64,000 nucleotides of DNA. Origin: DASRDR01 sp963812945 [NCBI: uncultured Candidatus Rokubacteria bacterium]. Its GTDB lineage: Bacteria > Methylomirabilota > Methylomirabilia > Rokubacteriales. Below are positions 25,043-33,337 of the stretch, one piece after another. Under the pieces are notes generated by a model. That model was not told where the DNA came from. It was given only the letters and a program-made list of their open reading frames with translations, and made no database searches. Location: positions 2,914,001 to 2,978,000 of the forward strand of contig CAWEXD010000008.1 of the NCBI GenBank assembly GCA_963812945.1, given 5' to 3'. The number at the start of each line of letters is the position of its first letter. The first letter of the stretch is position 1. Both the position numbers and the translations under genes were made by a program.

Positions 25043-26410
25043 ATGTCATCCCCCACCGAAGCCCCGCGCCCCAAGGCCGTCCTCGTCGGCGTGCAACTTC
25101 CAGGCGTCACCGACGCGGAACAGCGGTCGTCGCTCATGGAGCTCGGGCGCCTGTGCAAGACGCTCGGCTTCGAGGTCGTCGGCGAGGTGACGCAGAAGCG
25201 CAAGGGCCTCGGCGCTGCCACGCTGGTCGGCGAGGGCAAGCTCGTGGAGCTGGCCGCCTGGACCGGCGGCACGGGCGTGGTTCCCAAGGGACCCCCCGGC
25301 AAGAAGAAAGTGACCGAGGAGCACGAGGAGGAGGACGAGACCGAGCCGCTCCACCTCGACGCAGCGCCCGCGCCCACCTGGGCGCCGCGCGCCACCGTCG
25401 TCGTCGTCGACCACGAGCTGTCGCCTCGCCAGCTCCACCACATCGAGCGCGCGACCTCGGCCGCGGCGGTCCTCGATCGCACGGGCGTGATCATCGAGAT
25501 CTTCCACCGGCACGCGTCGAGCCGACCGGCGCGCCTGCAGGTCGAGATTGCGCGGCTCACGTACGTGGCCCCCCGGGTGCGCGAGACCGGCGGTGGCGAG
25601 CGCCAGCGCGGCGGCATCGGGCTGAGGGGCGCGGGGGAGTCCTCCGTGGAGCTCGATCGCCGCAAGATCCGCGACCGCATCTCCGAGCTCAAGACGGAGC
25701 TGGCCGCCATCGAAGACGAGTCGAAGACGCGACGGGCGAGGCGTCAGGACGCGCTGCGCGTCGCGCTGGTCGGATACACCAACTCGGGGAAGTCGTCGCT
25801 GATGCGCGCCCTCACCGGCTCGCACGTGCTCGTCGCCGACAAGCTGTTCGCGACCCTCGACACCACCGTCCGTGCGCTGTGGCCCGAGACTCGGCCGCGC
25901 ATCCTGGTGTCGGACACTGTGGGTTTCATCAAGAAGCTCCCGCACGACCTCGTCGCCAGCTTCCGCTCGACGCTCGACGAGGCGCTCGAAGCGTCACTGC
26001 TGCTGCAGATCGTCGATGCGGCCGACCCGGTCTTCCGGGCTCAGATGCAGGTCACCCGCCAGGTGCTGGACGAGATCGGCGCCGGCGACGTGCCGTGGAT
26101 CCTCGTCCTCAACAAGATCGACAAGGTCGCCCAGACCGATCGGGAGGAGCTGTTGAAGGAGTTCCCGGCCGCACTGCTCGTCTCGGCCAAGGACCCGGCG
26201 GATGTCGGGCGCGTGCGGAACGCGATCATCGGGGCCTTCGAGGCGAACATGGCCGAGGTCGAGCTCGTCGTCCCGTACGACGCGGGCCGCGCGATCGGCG
26301 AGATCCACAAGGTCCACGTGATCTCGGAGTCCTACGAAGGGGACGGCGTGCACTACCGAGTGAGGGCCCCCGAGGCCGCGATCGAGCGGATACGGGCGAT
26401 GCTGCGCTAG
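25043..26410 (+). CDS. hflX: Ribosome-associated GTPase HflX
   Basis: 455 residues. The N-terminal HflX domain (LMELGRLCKTLGFEVVGEVT, RHASSRPARLQVEIARLTY, RERGGIGLRGAGE-like segment) is followed by a GTPase: G1 GYTNSGKSSL, G3 DTVGF, G4 NKID and SAKD as G5. The region about residues 75-112 holds a lysine/glutamate-rich insertion (GKKKVTEEHEEEDETEPLHL) not typical of the family, which normally runs directly into the hinge. Start ATG 25043; an upstream ATG at 24989 gives a poor leader. HflX splits stalled ribosomes in stress. It is transcribed alone and ends before a strong hairpin. Confidence 0.9.
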   Translation: MSSPTEAPRPKAVLVGVQLPGVTDAEQRSSLMELGRLCKTLGFEVVGEVTQKRKGLGAATLVGEGKLVELAAWTGGTGVVPKGPPGKKKVTEEHEEEDETEPLHLDAAPAPTWAPRATVVVVDHELSPRQLHHIERATSAAAVLDRTGVIIEIFHRHASSRPARLQVEIARLTYVAPRVRETGGGERQRGGIGLRGAGESSVELDRRKIRDRISELKTELAAIEDESKTRRARRQDALRVALVGYTNSGKSSLMRALTGSHVLVADKLFATLDTTVRALWPETRPRILVSDTVGFIKKLPHDLVASFRSTLDEALEASLLLQIVDAADPVFRAQMQVTRQVLDEIGAGDVPWILVLNKIDKVAQTDREELLKEFPAALLVSAKDPADVGRVRNAIIGAFEANMAEVELVVPYDAGRAIGEIHKVHVISESYEGDGVHYRVRAPEAAIERIRAMLR

Positions 26411-26569
26411 AGCGCGCGGTTCGGAGCTCATCGGGATGCTCCCGAGGATCTGCCCGAAGGGCGAGCAACCCTGACCTCTCTGACCCTGGCGTGAAGCCGG
26501 TTGCCAGCCCTCGGGCGTCTTCCGGCCCCATGATTTCCAACGCCGATCCCTTAGACCCTGGCAAACGAA

Positions 26570-26594
26570 AGAGCCCGTCCTGACGACGGGCTCT
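26570..26594 (+). terminator. Rho-independent-type hairpin after hflX
   Basis: A perfect 10-bp stem AGAGCCCGTC / GACGGGCTCT with a 5-nt loop (CTGAC) is followed by ATCATTTCTTT on the plus strand. The 3' tract is T-rich but interrupted. On the other strand the stem is preceded by AAACGAA, so it could also stop minus-strand transcripts from the secreted-protein gene. It lies 160 bp after the hflX stop. Confidence 0.75.
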
Positions 26595-26774
26595 ATCATT
26601 TCTTTCGGACCTCTCAGGATAGTCGCTGTCGAGCTCCGTCACCACGACGTGGCTCGGCACAACGCAACCTGGGGCCCGTCAGCTCATTCAAGCGCTTGTT
26701 CGCCTACGCAGCCGGCCAGTATGCCTCCCATACGATGGCGAGGACGTCGGGCCCCCGCTACAGAGACGGAGCCA

Positions 26775-27329
26775 CTACTTTACAGGAATCATCAAGTGCT
26801 GATACGGCGTCCCCGGCCACATCACATACGGCTTCCGCGGGTCCTCGGCACTCTTCGGGTACGTATCGGCCATCGGGCCGGGATTGAAGATCATCACGTG
26901 CGCACCGGTGTCGACCCACTTCTTCCCGGCTGCCGGCTTCGTCGCGTGCGGATCGTCGTTGCTCGCGTCCGAGCCGCCCATCAACATGTACCCGAAACCA
27001 ATCCCGGCCGGCGGTGGGGTCTTGCCCATCCACGCCTTGGCCCATTCCATCCCCGCCCTGTCGAGGCACATCGGGTCGTTGCCCGGAGTCATGTGGTTGT
27101 CCGGCATGCAGGTGAAGGGCCCCTTCCCCTCGCGAAGCACCTTCATTTGCCCCTTCTCGTCCATGTCCACGATAGTCGCCTCCTGGGCGACCACCTTCGG
27201 AGCCGCCGACATGGCGTTGGCGATCTTCTCCTTGTCGGTCTTGGGCGGGGCGTGCTTAGGCTGCGCGACGACCACGCCGACCAGAGCGACGACCGTCACG
27301 AGGCTGATCGGGATACTTCCTAGTGTCAT
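26775..27329 (-). CDS. Secreted hypothetical protein
   Basis: 184 residues. ATG 27329 has GGAGG at 6-10 bp upstream and gives a signal peptide (IPISLVTVVALVGVVVAQ). The mature protein has no family I recognise. It contains VAQEATIVDMDEKGQMKVLR, a Cys-bearing segment GPFTCMPDNHMTPGNDPMC, IGFGYMLMGGSDASNDDPHA and VDTGAHVMIFNPG. The layout suggests an extracytoplasmic protein with one disulfide. The G+C content here is lower than in the flanking operons. Monocistronic as far as can be seen. Confidence 0.7.
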   Translation of the reverse strand: MTLGSIPISLVTVVALVGVVVAQPKHAPPKTDKEKIANAMSAAPKVVAQEATIVDMDEKGQMKVLREGKGPFTCMPDNHMTPGNDPMCLDRAGMEWAKAWMGKTPPPAGIGFGYMLMGGSDASNDDPHATKPAAGKKWVDTGAHVMIFNPGPMADTYPKSAEDPRKPYVMWPGTPYQHLMIPVK

Positions 27330-27555
27330 GGCGCACCTCCTCGGGAAATTCGTACGTCTCACGTCCTCACTGTCAGTCCGATGACAATTATAGCCCGTGC
27401 AATGACGCGGCGACACCGTCACGCACCGGAGGCTCACCCGTGAGCGCATTCTGCAGCATGTTCAGCCAGCTCAAGCTGTTCCCGCGGACGGAGTTCCAGG
27501 CGATGGCTTCCCGGCAGCGGTCATCCCCGGCACTATGTCTGGCGATCGAAGCCCG

Positions 27556-28062
27556 CTACGGGGTAGTGCTAGAGTTCCGGGTAGCTTTACGCGGCACGGC
27601 GCGACGCCGCAATCGGTGATCCCGGGAGGGCGCCATGACCAAGATTTGCAGATTCGCTCTCGGCCTGTTGGCATCAACCGTCGTCGGCTCATCGGACGTA
27701 GCAGCGAGTGAGCTGGTCGCCGAGCGGGTCCAGAAGCTGACCCGCGCGGTGCGGTGGCGGCCGGTGGCCACGATCCCGATCAACTTCAAGACCCACCAAA
27801 GGCTTTTCGCGAACCGATTGTACAGCCAGGCCCAGGCGTATCCCACGACCCACGACATGCCAATCATGAGCACCAGCGTCACGAGAGACGCGGCGGAAGG
27901 CTGAACCTTCGGGAACAGGGAGGCAACGTTGGCGCCGAAGAACTGCGCGTCGAACAGGATCTGGAACAGGCGCGGAGCGACAAGCGCGAGCATGGCGAAG
28001 AGGACATAGAGCACCGCCGTCAGCACCGCGAGTGAGTTCGCGAAGGCCAGCTGGTTAAGCAT
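27556..28062 (-). CDS. DUF5676-like small membrane protein with run-on C-terminus
   Basis: The first 90 residues match DUF5676 membrane proteins: NQLAFANSLAVLTAVLYVLF, LVAPRLFQILFDAQFFGANV, then LVTLVLMIGMSWVVGYAWAW and LYNRFAK, with two to three helices. Family members usually end right there. Here the frame continues 75 residues (TGRHRTARVSFWTRS onward) in basic, low-complexity sequence without structure, suggesting a lost stop codon or an indel near 27790. Function unknown. Confidence 0.65.
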   Translation of the reverse strand: MLNQLAFANSLAVLTAVLYVLFAMLALVAPRLFQILFDAQFFGANVASLFPKVQPSAASLVTLVLMIGMSWVVGYAWAWLYNRFAKSLWWVLKLIGIVATGRHRTARVSFWTRSATSSLAATSDEPTTVDANRPRANLQILVMAPSRDHRLRRRAVPRKATRNSSTTP

Positions 28063-28158
28063 TACGTCCTCTCAGTCTGGCGGATCACCTGTCCCAAGAA
28101 GTTCAAGAGTCACCAGGCGCTTGCCGGCGTCTCTCTGCCCTTCCCAACCCTGAGTCCT

Positions 28159-28392
28159 CTAGCCACTCAGGTCCCGACGAACGCGCTCACGGTCGAATCC
28201 TGCCCCATCGAGCGACCGAAGAATGAGCGAGACATGCTTCTTTGTCAGATCCTGCGGTCCATGCCCAGGCAAGGTTATCTTGACACCTCGCCTCTCATAC
28301 TGCACGTGTCCGCTCATTCCGCCCTTGAGACGGCGGAACCCATTGCTCAACAGCCATGCCTCCATCTGGCGTCGCGTCACTTGTCCTGCCAT
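28159..28392 (-). CDS. HicA-like toxin, no HicB partner visible
   Basis: 77 residues of the HicA/YcfA double-stranded-RNA-binding-like fold: TRRQMEAWLLSNGFRRLKGG, SGHVQYERRGVKITLPGHGP (the His of the GxSHxxY-type site) and LTKKHVSLILRSLDGAG. HicA toxins cleave mRNA and are usually followed by hicB. No hicB is seen on either side: an IS3-family element begins about 90 bp upstream and a DUF5676 gene lies downstream. Orphan or solitary YcfA-type protein. Confidence 0.72.
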   Translation of the reverse strand: MAGQVTRRQMEAWLLSNGFRRLKGGMSGHVQYERRGVKITLPGHGPQDLTKKHVSLILRSLDGAGFDRERVRRDLSG

Positions 28393-28532
28393 GAGATCTC
28401 CTGGATCAGTTCGTTCAGGTACAGGTACAGCGAAGCTACTGATCCTCTCACCGTACGCTACCCTCTGTGCCAGGATGAGTGAGACAGTCCCTCCCCCCGA
28501 AATTACTGAGGAGGGCGAGACGGGATGATCCC

Positions 28533-28934
28533 ATGGACGCGCGAGGCGAGATGGCGGTCGTGACGGAGGACGTGCAGGTGGCGGCCAAGCCGCGGCGGCG
28601 GACGTACACGGCGGAGTACAAGCGGCGGATCCTCAAGGAGGCCGACGCGTGCACGGCGCCGGGGGCCATCGGGGCCCTGCTGCGGCGCGAGGGGCTGTAC
28701 TCGTCGCTCCTGGTGGCATGGCGCCGGGCCCGGGGGCGCGGGGAGCTGGCGGCCCTGACCCCAAAGAAGCGCGGACGCAAGCCGACGCCGGTGGATCCCC
28801 GCGACCGGAAGATCACCGAGCTGGCGCGGCAGCTGGCGCAGATGACCGGCCGGGCGGAGCGGGCCGAGGCCCTGGTCGAGGCCCAAAAAAACTTGGCGGC
28901 GCTGCTCGGCCGGCCGGGGGCGAGCGCGCCGTGA
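28533..28934 (+). CDS. IS3-family transposase OrfA (helix-turn-helix)
   Basis: 133 residues from ATG 28533. The HTH segment RRTYTAEYKRRILKEADACT followed by LLRREGLYSSLLVAWRRARG is the DNA-binding part of IS3 OrfA proteins. The C-terminal coiled coil ITELARQLAQMTGRAERAEA and VEAQKNLAALL corresponds to the leucine-zipper multimerisation region. The stop overlaps the orfB start by one base (TGATG), so OrfB may be made by re-initiation rather than by the usual frameshift. Confidence 0.85.
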   Translation: MDARGEMAVVTEDVQVAAKPRRRTYTAEYKRRILKEADACTAPGAIGALLRREGLYSSLLVAWRRARGRGELAALTPKKRGRKPTPVDPRDRKITELARQLAQMTGRAERAEALVEAQKNLAALLGRPGASAP

Positions 28935-30157
28935 TGATCGCCCTGGTTGAGGAGCGCCGCGCCCGGGTCGGCATCGCCCCGTTGTGCGAGGCCGTGGGGC
29001 TGGCCCGGGCGACGTTCTACCGGCGGCGGGGCGGCCCGCCGCCGGGCCCCCCGGCCCCACGCGATCGGCGGCCGCCCCGGCAGGCCTTGACGCCGGTGGA
29101 GCGCGAGGGGGTTATGGCCCTGCTGCATGAGACCCGATTCGTCGACCTACCCCCGGCGCAGGTCTGGGCCCAGGTGCTCGATGCCGGTCAGGTGCCCCCG
29201 TGTTCGATCCGCACGATGTACCGCGTATTGGCGGCGAACGCGGAGGTGCGCGAGCGCCGCAACCAGCTCCGGCATCCGGCCTACCGCAAGCCCGAACTGT
29301 TCGCGACGGGGCCCAACCAGGTCTGGAGCTGGGATATCACCAAGCTCCTGGGTCCGGTCAAGTGGACGTACTACTACCTCTACGTGCTGCTCGACATCTT
29401 CAGCCGCTACGTCGTCGGCTGGCTGCTGGCCCGCCAGGAGGCCGCCAGCCTGGCCAAGGTGCTCATCACCGAGAGTTGCGAGCGGCAGCACATCGTCCCC
29501 GACCAGCTCACCATTCATGCCGACCGCGGCCCGTCGATGACCTCCCAGCCGGTGGCGCTGCTCCTGGCCACCCTCGGCGTGGTCCCTTCGCACTCCCGGC
29601 CGCAGGTCTCCGACGACAACCCCTTCTCCGAGGCCCAGTTCAAGACGCTCAAGTACCGGCCGGACTTCCCGGCTCGGTTCGGCGCCTACGAGGACGCCGA
29701 GACGTTCTGCCGTCGGTTCTTCCCGTGGTACAACCGCGAGCATCGTCATGGCGCGCTGGGCCTGATGACACCCCACGACATCCACTACGGCTCGGCCGCG
29801 GCCAAGTGGCAGCAGCGGGCCGAGGTCCTACGTGCCGCCCATCAGGCGCACCCCGAGCGCTTCCCGCACGGGGTGCCCGTCCCCCCGCCGCTGCCGACGG
29901 CGGCGTGGATCAACAAGCCCCCGGCGGTGCCGGCGCTGGCCGGGCCAGAGGGAATCCTTCGCGCCCAAGCCCAGCGGGATAGACTGCAGGACCAAGCAGC
30001 CTATCCAACCGGGGACGATCCTGACAAACGACCGCAGGAGGGTGAATCGAGGCGGCTGGCGGTGGGAGCCGAGAGGTCGAGCCCCGGCCGGGATAGGCTG
30101 CAAGACCTCGCAGTGGTCACGGTCTTACGCAGGTCAGCCTATCCGGCGGCCGAATGA
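28934..30157 (+). CDS. IS3-family transposase OrfB (DDE integrase)
   Basis: 407 residues. The N-terminal HTH_21-like region (LCEAVGLARATFYRRRGG) is followed by an rve integrase core with the DDE triad: Asp in WSWDITKLLG, Asp in HADRGPSM and Glu in NPFSEAQFKTLKY. The conserved PWYNREHRHGALGLMTP closes the core. The last 80 residues (from PAVPALAGPEG) look like read-through into flanking DNA rather than transposase, suggesting the original stop was lost. Catalytic residues are intact, so it could be active. Confidence 0.87.
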   Translation: MIALVEERRARVGIAPLCEAVGLARATFYRRRGGPPPGPPAPRDRRPPRQALTPVEREGVMALLHETRFVDLPPAQVWAQVLDAGQVPPCSIRTMYRVLAANAEVRERRNQLRHPAYRKPELFATGPNQVWSWDITKLLGPVKWTYYYLYVLLDIFSRYVVGWLLARQEAASLAKVLITESCERQHIVPDQLTIHADRGPSMTSQPVALLLATLGVVPSHSRPQVSDDNPFSEAQFKTLKYRPDFPARFGAYEDAETFCRRFFPWYNREHRHGALGLMTPHDIHYGSAAAKWQQRAEVLRAAHQAHPERFPHGVPVPPPLPTAAWINKPPAVPALAGPEGILRAQAQRDRLQDQAAYPTGDDPDKRPQEGESRRLAVGAERSSPGRDRLQDLAVVTVLRRSAYPAAE

Positions 30158-30253
30158 TAGTTGGGCAGACCAGGGGAGCCGGCGCACGACCATGACGACT
30201 CAAGCGGCCATTGTCGGTCGCGGTGGTGGATTGCTTACTTGGGACAGATGGTT

Positions 30254-31252
30254 GTGAGGCTCGCCGTTGCCCGGGCCGCCACCGCCGTGGTCCTTCTGCT
30301 CCTTTCGGGGTCACTCGGCACGGCTGCGGCCCAGCGCCCGGAGAAGGTGCCCCGGGTAGGGTATCTAAATCCGGGCTCCTCTTCTGATCCGGTAAGACAG
30401 CGCCGTCTCGAGGCCCTCCGCCAAGGCCTGCGGGAGCTGGGCTATGTGGAAGGCCAGAACATCGCTCTCGAGCCCCGATGGGCCGAGGGCAAGCTTGATC
30501 GGTACCCCGCCCTCGCGGCCGACCTGGTCCGTTCGCAGGTGGACGTCATCGTGGCGTGGAGTGGTGCAGCGACGAAGGCCGCTCAAGAAGCGACCAGGAC
30601 GATCCCGATCGTCATGTCGCTCGTCAATGATCCCGTAGGGAGCGGACTCGTCGCCAGCCTGGCGCGCCCCGGGGGGAACGTCACGGGCACCACGGTGATG
30701 GCTCCCGACGTGGTCGGGAAACGGTTAGGACTGCTCAAGGAGGTGGTTCCCAAGGTCTCTCGGGTGGCCGTCCTCCAGCATCCCGACAATCCGGCGAGCG
30801 CGGCCCTGGTGCGGGAGGCGGAGGCGGCAGCTCAGGCCCTGGGGGTGCGGCTTCACATTCTGGGGGTGCGGAACTCCGCGGAGATCGACAGCGCCTTCGC
30901 GGCGATGACCAGAGAGCGAGCGGGCGCCCTCATGACTCTCTCGGACGCGATCTTCGACACTCAGCGAAGACAGATCGCCGAGCTCGCGGCGAAGAGACGC
31001 CTGCCAACGAGCCTTGGGACGCGTGAGCAGGTGGAGGCCGGCGCGCTCATGGCCTATGGCACAAACTTTCTTGCCTTGGAGCGGCGCGCGGCCACCTACG
31101 TGGACAAGATCCTGAAAGGCGCCAAGCCAGCAGACCTGCCCGTCGAGCAGCCGACGAAGTTCGAGCTGGTCCTAAATCTCAGGACCGCCAAGGCTCTTGG
31201 CCTCACGTTTCCATCATCGATACTGGTGCGCGCCGATTCCGTCATTGAATAG
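30254..31252 (+). CDS. ABC_sub_bind family solute-binding protein, tandem copy 1
   Basis: 332 residues from GTG 30254, chosen because the same position is conserved in the tandem copy; ATG 30248 also possible. Signal peptide ATAVVLLLLSGSLGTAAA, then VPRVGYLNPGS, LRQGLRELGYVEGQNIALE, WAEGKLDRYPALAADLV, TIPIVMSLVNDPVGSGLVAS and the C-terminal VEQPTKFELVLNLRTAKALG. These are PF04392-type periplasmic proteins, a family related to purine/tryptophan receptors; ligands are generally unknown. No permease or ATPase is adjacent, and it lies directly downstream of the IS3 transposase. Confidence 0.85.
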   Translation: MRLAVARAATAVVLLLLSGSLGTAAAQRPEKVPRVGYLNPGSSSDPVRQRRLEALRQGLRELGYVEGQNIALEPRWAEGKLDRYPALAADLVRSQVDVIVAWSGAATKAAQEATRTIPIVMSLVNDPVGSGLVASLARPGGNVTGTTVMAPDVVGKRLGLLKEVVPKVSRVAVLQHPDNPASAALVREAEAAAQALGVRLHILGVRNSAEIDSAFAAMTRERAGALMTLSDAIFDTQRRQIAELAAKRRLPTSLGTREQVEAGALMAYGTNFLALERRAATYVDKILKGAKPADLPVEQPTKFELVLNLRTAKALGLTFPSSILVRADSVIE

Positions 31253-31422
31253 TCAACGCCTGCCCAACAGCGCATTCCACCTGACCGTCGGGCTCGCCTG
31301 CGCTCGCCCGACGGCAGGTGAATGCGAGCGTTGGGCAGACCAGTGGGGGGCGGCCAGACCATGACGAGTCGAGCGGTCATTTTCGGTCCCGGTGGTGGAT
31401 TGCTTCCCTGGGACGGACGGTT

Positions 31423-32421
31423 GTGAAGCTCGCGGTTACCCGCCCCGTCACCGCTCTGCTCCTTTTGCTCCTTGCCGCGCCGCTCGGCAGGGCTACTGCC
31501 CAGCCTCCGCAGAAGGTGCCCCGGGTAGGGTATCTAAAGGGGGGCTCCGCTTCTGACCCGCTGAGACAGCGCTGGCTCGAGGCCTTCCGCCAAGGCCTGC
31601 GGGAGCTGGGCTATGTGGAAGGTCAGAACATCGCCATCGAGCCCCGCTGGACCGAGGGCGAGGATGATCGGCTTCCCGCCCTCGCGGCCGACCTGGTCCG
31701 TTCGAAGGTGGACGTCATCGTGGCGGACACGGGAGCAGCGACCCGGGCCGCCCAGCAAGCGACCAGGACGATCCCGATCGTCATGTCGCTCGTTAATGAT
31801 CCCGTAGGCAGTGGACTCGTCGCCAGCCTTGCGCGCCCCGGAGGGAACGTCACGGGGTTGACGATCATGTCCCCCGACCTGGTCGGCAAGCAGTTAGAAC
31901 TGCTCAAGGCGGTGGTTCCCAAGGTGTCTCGGGTCGCCCTCCTTCGGCATCCGGACAATCCCGCGAGCGCCGCCCAGTTGCGAGAGGCAGAGGCGGCCGC
32001 TCAAGCCTTGGGGGTGCGGCTTCAAACCCTAGAGGCACGGAGCCCCCAGGAGATCGACGGCACCTTTGCGGCGATGACCAGGGAGCGGGCGGGCGCGCTC
32101 CTGGTAATCCCGGACACGCTATTCTGGAATCAACGAAGACAGATCGCAGAGCTCGCGGTGAAGAGGCGCCTGCCATCGATACGGATCGGGGAGGCGTACG
32201 CGGAGGCCGGCGGTCTCATGAGCTATGGCCCAAGCTACCTTGACGTGGAGCGGCGCGCCGCCACCTTCGTGGACAAGATCCTGAAGGGCGCCAACCCCGC
32301 CGACCTACCCGTCGAGCAGCCGACGAAGTTCGAGCTGGTGATCAACTTGAAGACGGCGAAGGCGATCGGCCTCACCATCCCGCAGCCGCTCCTGCAGCGC
32401 GCGGCTCAGATCATTGACTGA
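31423..32421 (+). CDS. ABC_sub_bind family solute-binding protein, tandem copy 2
   Basis: 332 residues from GTG 31423. It shares nearly every block with copy 1: VPRVGYLKGGSASDPLRQRW, LRELGYVEGQNIAIEPRW, TIPIVMSLVNDPVGSGLVAS and LARPGGNVTGLTIMSPDLVG, and ends TIPQPLLQRAAQIID. Differences concentrate in residues 205-265, the likely ligand-binding lobe, so the copies may bind different ligands. Signal peptide VTALLLLLLAAPLGRATA. No transporter partners nearby. Confidence 0.85.
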   Translation: MKLAVTRPVTALLLLLLAAPLGRATAQPPQKVPRVGYLKGGSASDPLRQRWLEAFRQGLRELGYVEGQNIAIEPRWTEGEDDRLPALAADLVRSKVDVIVADTGAATRAAQQATRTIPIVMSLVNDPVGSGLVASLARPGGNVTGLTIMSPDLVGKQLELLKAVVPKVSRVALLRHPDNPASAAQLREAEAAAQALGVRLQTLEARSPQEIDGTFAAMTRERAGALLVIPDTLFWNQRRQIAELAVKRRLPSIRIGEAYAEAGGLMSYGPSYLDVERRAATFVDKILKGANPADLPVEQPTKFELVINLKTAKAIGLTIPQPLLQRAAQIID

Positions 32422-32751
32422 TCGCGGTCGAGCACCAGGCAGTGCATGCTGGTCGCTGCCCATGACCACTGCTCACAGATTTCCGAAGGCGACTGTCTCA
32501 TTCGACTTGACAACTTCCGCCGTGCCGGCAGCTTGACGTACTCTGTCCAGAGCATCCCCGGCCCCATTCGACAAGACCCCCTGACGTCGGGCCGAGCTTC
32601 TGAGATATAGATACCGAGGTTCCCACCCGAGTTTCCTCCCTCCTGACTCTCTGTTGACGGCGCGTGGTCGTGCGGGGGACCCCCCCCATCGGATCGTGCG
32701 AGTCGTCCGGATCATCGCGTCGCCTAACCGGGGAAGAAAAAAGTCGACACC
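32422..32751. other. Non-coding gap with an IS3-end-like inverted copy
   Basis: 330 bp with no convincing gene. GACTGTCTCA at 32491-32500 is the inverse of TGAGACAGTC at 28480-28489, and similarity continues imperfectly inward (CGAAAT / ATTTCCG). This may be the right end of the IS3 element or the remnant of another copy. The remaining sequence shows no clear promoter apart from a purine-rich AGGAGAAAAAA-like leader before the DUF1344 gene. Confidence 0.5.
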
Positions 32752-33072
32752 ATGGGTCGCATTGTCACCATACTCGCCGCCGGGCTGTTGGTCGCATCCG
32801 TCGCAGGGGCCGCCGACATCCAGGGGAAGATCAAGACGTGGGATCCCGCCACGAAGATGATGACGCTGGAGGACGGGACGCAGCTGTCGATCGCCACCGA
32901 TGCAAAGATGATGGGCGATCAGGTCAAGGAAGGCTCCACCGTCAAGGCCAGTTACGACGGCGACACCCCGCGGGTCCCGACGATTCGGCGCCGAACCGCG
33001 CCGAGTCGTCGGGTCGCCGCAGATTACGGCGTCGCGGGCTTTGGGACGTCCGTGCCCGGAGTGGCCAGTTGA
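32752..33072 (+). CDS. DUF1344-like secreted small protein
   Basis: 106 residues. A signal peptide (IVTILAAGLLVASVAGA) precedes the DUF1344 core DIQGKIKTWDPATKMMTLED and GTQLSIATDAKMMGDQVKEG, ending TVKASYDGD. Family members are about 80-90 residues, periplasmic and of unknown role. The final 30 residues here (RVPTIRRRTAPSRRVAADYG) look unlike the family and may be run-on into non-coding DNA after a lost stop. Preceded by a short A-rich leader GGAAGAAAAAAG. Confidence 0.68.
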   Translation: MGRIVTILAAGLLVASVAGAADIQGKIKTWDPATKMMTLEDGTQLSIATDAKMMGDQVKEGSTVKASYDGDTPRVPTIRRRTAPSRRVAADYGVAGFGTSVPGVAS

Positions 33073-33337
33073 GTCGCCGATCCGAGCAGGCTGGGACGCA
33101 CCGCGCCTGAGGAACAGCTAGATCCTGGTGGCCGGCGCTTCCGGTCGAGGTCGAGGGCTGACATCACCAGCGTCGGGTATGTAGTCAAAGGTACTCCAAT
33201 GCCCTGAACCTGTCCCACGCGGCCCTCCGCCAGGAGGCTGATCGCCCAAAGTCAGGAATCAGAGGAAGCGTACCGGGGTAGGTGACGCGCGCTCCCGTCA
33301 CCCGGGCAAAGGGCCTCAGGCGGTGTGGGATCGCCCT

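Larger units (their letters stand above)
28480..30157 (+). mobile_element. IS3-family insertion element (transposase core)
   Basis: Contains overlapping orfA and orfB typical of IS3. The left end is proposed at TGAGACAGTC (28480-28489). A matching inverted GACTGTCTCA is not near the end of orfB but at 32491-32500, beyond two solute-binding genes. No 3-4 bp target duplication is apparent at either position. The boundary on the right is therefore unresolved; only the transposase-coding core is given here. Confidence 0.7.
30152..32421 (+). repeat. Direct tandem duplication (~1.17-kb unit) including upstream leader
   Basis: The similarity between the two binding-protein genes starts about 100 bp before the start codons. 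GTTGGGCAGACCAG begins both units (about 30162 and 31332), and the leaders share ACCATGACGA, GCGGTGGTGGATTGCTT-like text and TTGTGA just before the coding start. Both units therefore arose by duplication of a segment carrying gene plus leader. The spacing between equivalent positions is about 1,170 bp. Confidence 0.75.

Noticed and set aside
26411-26569. Attachment site after hflX
   Set aside because: No tRNA or direct repeat found; the segment simply leads to the terminator.
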